In this document: positions 59,930 to 64,000 of the stretch, one piece after another | Layout: each line of letters starts with the position of its first letter | Numbering within the stretch: position 1 is the first letter of the stretch | Assembly: GCF_947241705.1 (NCBI RefSeq) | Contig: NC_079268.1 | Span: forward strand, 124,001 to 188,000 | Direction: 5' to 3' | Origin: Saccharomyces mikatae IFO 1815 | Lineage: Eukaryota > Ascomycota > Saccharomycetes > Saccharomycetales > Saccharomycetaceae | Length of the DNA stretch: 64,000 nucleotides | Program-made: the position numbers and the translations under genes | The notes under the pieces: generated by a model | Seen by the model: the letters and a program-made list of their open reading frames with translations, nothing else | Databases searched by the model: none | What the model was told of the DNA's origin: nothing

Positions 59930-60083
59930 AACGACCTCAAAACGCTTGCTACATCCATAATATTCAGAACTACATCACTTTTTTTTTGTACATAAAAATA
60001 TATACCACATGTCACTGCTGATCCTTGCTGACGAGCGTATACAAGCTCGATAGCTGGTCTTTACCGTGCCATTCCCTGCCGTC

Positions 60084-61391
60084 ATGGACTACAACAAGAG
60101 ATCTTCCGTCTCCACCGTACCTAATGCTGCTCCCATAAGAGTCGGGTTCGTCGGCCTAAATGCAACCAAAGGATGGGCAATTAAAACACATTATCCGGCT
60201 ATATTGCAATTATCGTCACAATTCCAAATCACCGCTTTATATAGCCCAAAGATAGAGACTTCCATTGCCACCATTCAGCGCTTGAAGCTAAGTAATGCCA
60301 CTGCATTTCCCACTTTAGAATCATTTGCCTCGTCTGCCACTGTAGACATGATAGTGATCACCATTCAAGTGGCCAGTCATTATGAGGTTCTTATGCCCCT
60401 CTTGAAGTTCTCAAAAAATAACCCCAACCTCAAGTACCTTTTTGTAGAGTGGGCGCTAGCATGTTCTTTAGATCAAGCTGAATCCATCTATAAGGCAGCT
60501 GCTGAACGTGGGCTACAAACCATCATCTCTTTACAAGGCCGTAAATCACCATATATCTTGAGGGCAAAAGAACTAATATCCCAAGGTTACATTGGCGAAA
60601 TTAATTCGATCGAAATTGCTGGGAACGGCGGTTGGTATGGTTACGAAAGGCCCGTTAAATCGCCAAAGTATATTTATGAAATTGGAAATGGTGTAGATTT
60701 AGTCACCACGACATTTGGTCATACCATCGATATTTTACAGTACATGACATGTTCGTATTTTTCGAGAATAAATGCAATGGTTTTCAATAATATACCGGAG
60801 CAAGAACTGATAGATGAGCGTGGCAACCGATTGGGTCGGCGAATTTCCAAGACCGTCCCGGATCACCTTTTATTCCAAGGCACATTATTGAACGGTAATG
60901 TCCCCGTATCATGCAGTTTCAAAGGTGGCAAACCTACCAAGAAATTCACTAAAAACTTAGTAATAGACATTCATGGTACCAAGGGAGATTTAAAACTTGA
61001 AGGTGATGCCGGATTCGCGGAAATTTCAAATCTAGTTCTTTATTACAGTGGTACTAGGGCAAATGACTTCCCGCTAGCTAACGGTCAACAAGTTCCTTTA
61101 GATCCTGGATATGATGCGGGCAAGGAGATCATGGAAGTATATCACCTACGGAATTATAATGCCGTCGTGGGTAATATTCATCGACTGTACCAATCTATTT
61201 CTGATTTTCATTATAATACGAAGAAAATCCCTGAATTACCTTCACAGTTTGTTATGCAGGGCTTCGATTTTGAAGGCTTTCCCACTTTGATGGACGCTCT
61301 GATATTACACAGATTGATTGAGAGCGTTTACAAGAGTAATATGATGGGTTCTACGTTAAATGTTAGCAATATCTCTCATTATACTTTATAA
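60084..61391 (+). CDS. GAL80: Gal80, repressor of Gal4
   Basis: 435 residues from ATG 60084 (MDYNKRSSVSTVPN). Gfo/Idh/MocA-type Rossmann N-terminal domain (VGFVGLNATKGWA at about 20-32, residues to about 150) and a C-terminal alpha/beta domain. It binds and masks the Gal4 activation domain; Gal3 with galactose and ATP releases it. NAD(P) binding has been shown for S. cerevisiae Gal80. Length equals S. cerevisiae. The single Gal4 site upstream closes the feedback loop. Confidence 0.97.
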   Translation: MDYNKRSSVSTVPNAAPIRVGFVGLNATKGWAIKTHYPAILQLSSQFQITALYSPKIETSIATIQRLKLSNATAFPTLESFASSATVDMIVITIQVASHYEVLMPLLKFSKNNPNLKYLFVEWALACSLDQAESIYKAAAERGLQTIISLQGRKSPYILRAKELISQGYIGEINSIEIAGNGGWYGYERPVKSPKYIYEIGNGVDLVTTTFGHTIDILQYMTCSYFSRINAMVFNNIPEQELIDERGNRLGRRISKTVPDHLLFQGTLLNGNVPVSCSFKGGKPTKKFTKNLVIDIHGTKGDLKLEGDAGFAEISNLVLYYSGTRANDFPLANGQQVPLDPGYDAGKEIMEVYHLRNYNAVVGNIHRLYQSISDFHYNTKKIPELPSQFVMQGFDFEGFPTLMDALILHRLIESVYKSNMMGSTLNVSNISHYTL

Positions 61392-61612
61392 ATGCATTCT
61401 CTTCTGTGCATGCTCCCAGTGTAACGAATGTTATGAAAAGTTTATAAATATATTTACATAAAATAACCCTGTTATTTCTAGTTTTGAACTTTACTTGCGT
61501 AGCTAGTTTTCTTTTTTCTTTTTTTGCACATACGAAAGCTTTTATTCAACATGATAAAACTAGATTATCTAGGTTCCTTGGTAAAAAATGAATAAACACT
61601 TGTAAAAGACAG

Positions 61613-62557
61613 ATGTTGCGTATAGCGATCAGAAGATTGCGACAACGGGCATGTTTTCATCGTAGTTTCGAACTTATCAGTTTTCCTGATCTTCATTCCT
61701 CTATCCAAGATGAGCAAACCAACTGCTATTGCCAAAAAATAAACGCTAAACTCCCATCGACTACAGATCCGTTAAATCCTCAGCTCAAGCTACCTCAAAA
61801 AACACCTAACTACAGTAAGCATGTCCTACTTTTATCTCCTGGTGATAAATTTGCCCAGCCCTGGAAAGTAGCATGGAATCATAATTTGGATACAAATTTA
61901 AATCGCCCATATAATGCAATTAAAAAGTTACGCTCCTCTCTAAGTGATTCTCCAGGAATTCTGATAAATGCGGTGCATTTGCAAAATGAATTCATTCCAA
62001 GACCAAAGGGGAACAATGAATGGCTCTACTTTTTTGTTATTCCTGACATGAAGCTTTATATAATCAAGGAAACAAACATTGAGGAATTTGCCTCCTTCTT
62101 ACACGAAGGCGTTTTCCAAGCACCAAGATTATCCTTTCAAGATTACTTGAGTGGTAAAGCCAAGGTTGCTCCACACGTTCAACACGTTCATCGCAAAAAT
62201 CTTACAAGGTTTCACGGTGAAACTTTTCTTCGAGATTGGAATTTAGTCTGCGGGCATTTTAAGAGAGATGAGAAGTGTGGAGAAATGGGGCCAGACATAA
62301 TTAAGGCATTTCAAGACGAAAATTTGCTATCTGAGAATAACTTAGCTATAATTTCTCATGTCGGCGGTCATATTTTTGCTGGCAACGTGATTTTTTATAA
62401 ATTATTTGGTGGAGGAGATGGAGGAAGTGCCCAAAGCAAGCTCGACTCATTATGGTTTGGCAAGGTCTACCCACACAATTTGAAACTCTTATGCGAGAAC
62501 TTGGAAAACGGAAGAATTATCGATGAAATGTACAGGGGTGGTATATCGATGAACTAA
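61613..62557 (+). CDS. AIM32: Aim32, mitochondrial thioredoxin-like ferredoxin
   Basis: 314 residues (S. cerevisiae about 311). An arginine-rich N-terminus (MLRIAIRRLRQRACFHRS) fits a mitochondrial presequence. The C-terminal half is the sucrase/ferredoxin-like, thioredoxin-fold domain, with LVCGHFKRDEKCGEMGPDI and ISHVGGHIFAGNVIFY carrying the Cys and His residues of the [2Fe-2S] site (two Cys, plus His). Aim32 was reported as a mitochondrial Fe-S protein acting in redox control of intermembrane-space/TIM22 substrates. Converges with RSE1. Confidence 0.92.
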   Translation: MLRIAIRRLRQRACFHRSFELISFPDLHSSIQDEQTNCYCQKINAKLPSTTDPLNPQLKLPQKTPNYSKHVLLLSPGDKFAQPWKVAWNHNLDTNLNRPYNAIKKLRSSLSDSPGILINAVHLQNEFIPRPKGNNEWLYFFVIPDMKLYIIKETNIEEFASFLHEGVFQAPRLSFQDYLSGKAKVAPHVQHVHRKNLTRFHGETFLRDWNLVCGHFKRDEKCGEMGPDIIKAFQDENLLSENNLAIISHVGGHIFAGNVIFYKLFGGGDGGSAQSKLDSLWFGKVYPHNLKLLCENLENGRIIDEMYRGGISMN

Positions 62558-62605
62558 AAAATTTGTTATAAAAATTAAAAGCAAGACGATGATGAATTAT
62601 GGATT

Positions 62606-62616
62606 TTTTATATTTA
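62606..62616 (+). other. ARS consensus match between AIM32 and RSE1
   Basis: TTTTATATTTA matches WTTTAYRTTTW in all positions, in the 150-bp convergent spacer. Such matches occur by chance in AT-rich terminators, so origin activity is doubtful. Confidence 0.25.
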
Positions 62617-62707
62617 CTTCTATACATCTTTATATATTCCTGAACATATGCTTTTTTAAAAAACTACAATCACTGCTTTATACTCCTTGTTCATTCTTTT
62701 ACACTAA

Positions 62708-64000
62708 TTAAATGTAATTTGTTCTAACCTCAATTATGCTATGAATTATATCCTTTACTTGAATATTCTTCAGATTGTTGGTTAAAAATTCTTGTTCAAT
62801 CAAGGAAAGCCTCAAAAAATTCTCACATAGATCTCCGTCAATAACTTTGCGCACAGGGGCATAATAGCTTCTATAGTTTTGGTGATCTCGGCCTACAACG
62901 GAATAAGACCCCTCACATATTGGTTCGTCAACTATGTCATGCAGTCCGTGTAACACAACGCTAGCTAATTCCTCTTCATCATCTTCCTTTCGCATGTTCT
63001 TATTTCTCTTTCGTGACTCATAATCTAAATAAAACGAATCATCTGCCTCAGCCATTATACTTTCGATTTTTTTCATCATTAAAACATTCCCCTTTGATAA
63101 TAATGGAATAAAGCAGCCAACAGTGCCTTGTAAACCCATATAGATGCAGCCAGGTCTATCAGAATTTGAAATGCTGTCCAAGATATGGAAATCTGTGATG
63201 ATATCATTGACGAAAAAGTGATTCAATAGTTGAAATTTAAACTTGCAGTCATAAGTATTGGGCAGTTTCTGCTGTAAGCTTATAAGGTCCAGCGGGTACT
63301 TAATAGTGTTATCTGATAATTCTTCAGGATTACAATTTGATATTATTTTTTCGCATTCTAGCGGACACCTTAAAGTCCACACATTTCCGAACTTATCAGC
63401 GCCTATTATTGTTGCCTCATCTAAAAATTTCAAAGTTGCCACATGGCGTTTTACGGAGTCATCGACAATTGGAATAAAAATATTTCCAGCAGGATTCCAG
63501 ATAAATAGAGTGACAGATTCGTGTATGTCGCCAACAGCCAATCTTTCATGATTCCACTGGTCCATGGATACAATTTTTGTTATGGATACGGGAGTCTGCG
63601 TTACAGATCTTCTCAACAGCTGCTTTTTCCCTAAGCCGTAGAGGACAATAGTGGAATCGATGGCGGTGAGTAGAAAATTTTTAAACTTCAACATGGAATA
63701 TATCGGTGAGATGATATTGGTTTGATGAATTGGTTCAATCTCAAAAGATGACTGGTCTTTATTAACTAGTACTTTGTATGTGAGCAGTCTTTTATCTTCA
63801 GCACAAATTACGAGATGGTTAGCCTGCCTCGTGAAGTCCACTATAGCCGCAGAAATGCAGCGCACATTGTGTAGTATTATGAACAAAATATTTGATTTGT
63901 TGTAGTTCAAGCATATACCATTAACTCGCAATGATAGACGGCATTGCTGTATGTCAGAGTGGTTGTCAATGAACAGAAAATGTTTCGGTTTATTCGGAAA
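62708..64000 (-). CDS. RSE1: Rse1, SF3b splicing subunit (C-terminal part only)
   Basis: 430 C-terminal residues; the frame stays open to the window edge, so the start of the ~1361-residue protein lies outside. Homologue of human SF3B3/SAP130 with beta-propeller (MMS1/CPSF_A) repeats. Visible features are the CPSF_A-type C-terminal segment (GDIHESVTLFIWNPAGN, ATIIGADKFGNVWTLRCP) and the tail ending EVRTNYI. Part of SF3b in the U2 snRNP, needed for prespliceosome formation. The codon TTG at 63931 is internal and not a start. Confidence 0.95.
   Translation of the reverse strand, partial: FPNKPKHFLFIDNHSDIQQCRLSLRVNGICLNYNKSNILFIILHNVRCISAAIVDFTRQANHLVICAEDKRLLTYKVLVNKDQSSFEIEPIHQTNIISPIYSMLKFKNFLLTAIDSTIVLYGLGKKQLLRRSVTQTPVSITKIVSMDQWNHERLAVGDIHESVTLFIWNPAGNIFIPIVDDSVKRHVATLKFLDEATIIGADKFGNVWTLRCPLECEKIISNCNPEELSDNTIKYPLDLISLQQKLPNTYDCKFKFQLLNHFFVNDIITDFHILDSISNSDRPGCIYMGLQGTVGCFIPLLSKGNVLMMKKIESIMAEADDSFYLDYESRKRNKNMRKEDDEEELASVVLHGLHDIVDEPICEGSYSVVGRDHQNYRSYYAPVRKVIDGDLCENFLRLSLIEQEFLTNNLKNIQVKDIIHSIIEVRTNYI

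Noticed and set aside
62606-62616. Second perfect ARS consensus match treated as an origin
   Set aside because: Kept only as a low-confidence site: it lies in a short convergent terminator region where AT-rich matches are common.

Overview
This is nuclear DNA of a budding yeast of the genus Saccharomyces. The gene order (BET5, WAR1, HMG1, FPR3, RPL6A, TCB3, COG8, tRNA-Arg, DAK1, POB3, ITT1, ERV41, SMA2, ORC1, TEM1, RPS1B, MFT1, PIF1, OGG1, NTE1, HUG1, SML1, CMP2, IMD4, SPC2, CYB2, tRNA-Tyr, YML053C, SUR7, GAL80, AIM32, RSE1) is the one I know from the left arm of S. cerevisiae chromosome XIII. The proteins are close to, but as I recall them not identical with, the S. cerevisiae ones. Substitutions are scattered through Hmg1, Cog8, Mft1 and Sml1, and the acidic tracts of Orc1, Cog8 and Nte1 differ in length. 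The most likely source is therefore a sister species of the S. cerevisiae clade. Which one cannot be decided from the sequence alone. | Layout: 1-13 kb holds the end of BET5 (TRAPP), WAR1 (weak-acid regulator), HMG1 (sterol synthesis), FPR3 (nucleolar FKBP) and the spliced RPL6A. 13-21 kb holds TCB3 (ER-plasma membrane tether), COG8 (Golgi tether), a tRNA-Arg and a small graveyard of Ty LTRs. 21-34 kb holds DAK1, POB3, ITT1, the spliced ERV41, SMA2, ORC1 and TEM1. 34-46 kb holds RPS1B, MFT1, PIF1, OGG1 and NTE1. 46-53 kb holds HUG1, SML1, CMP2, the spliced IMD4 with snR54 in its intron, and SPC2. 53-64 kb holds CYB2, a layered LTR region leading to a tRNA-Tyr with intron, YML053C, SUR7, GAL80, AIM32 and the C-terminal part of RSE1. 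| Genes are packed as usual for yeast, with 3' ends meeting in BET5/WAR1, ITT1/ERV41, ORC1/TEM1, RPS1B/MFT1, OGG1/NTE1, CMP2/IMD4, SPC2/CYB2 and AIM32/RSE1. Three spliced protein genes show GTATGT or GTATGC donors, TACTAAC branch points and AG acceptors. Several genes deal with DNA replication and its stress (POB3, ORC1, PIF1, OGG1, HUG1, SML1) but they are not an operon. Regulatory sites that can be read directly include a Gal4 site before GAL80, an Rfx1/Crt1 X-box inside a perfect inverted repeat before HUG1, a middle-sporulation element before SMA2, Rap1 sites before RPL6A and RPS1B, and a full ARS consensus match between POB3 and ITT1. | I found no clearly undescribed biological system. 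The oddest pieces are the G22/T13 tract abutting the WAR1 stop, the X-box hairpin of HUG1, the coding-like scraps between the LTRs and DAK1, and the 2-kb gene-poor gap between FPR3 and RPL6A.
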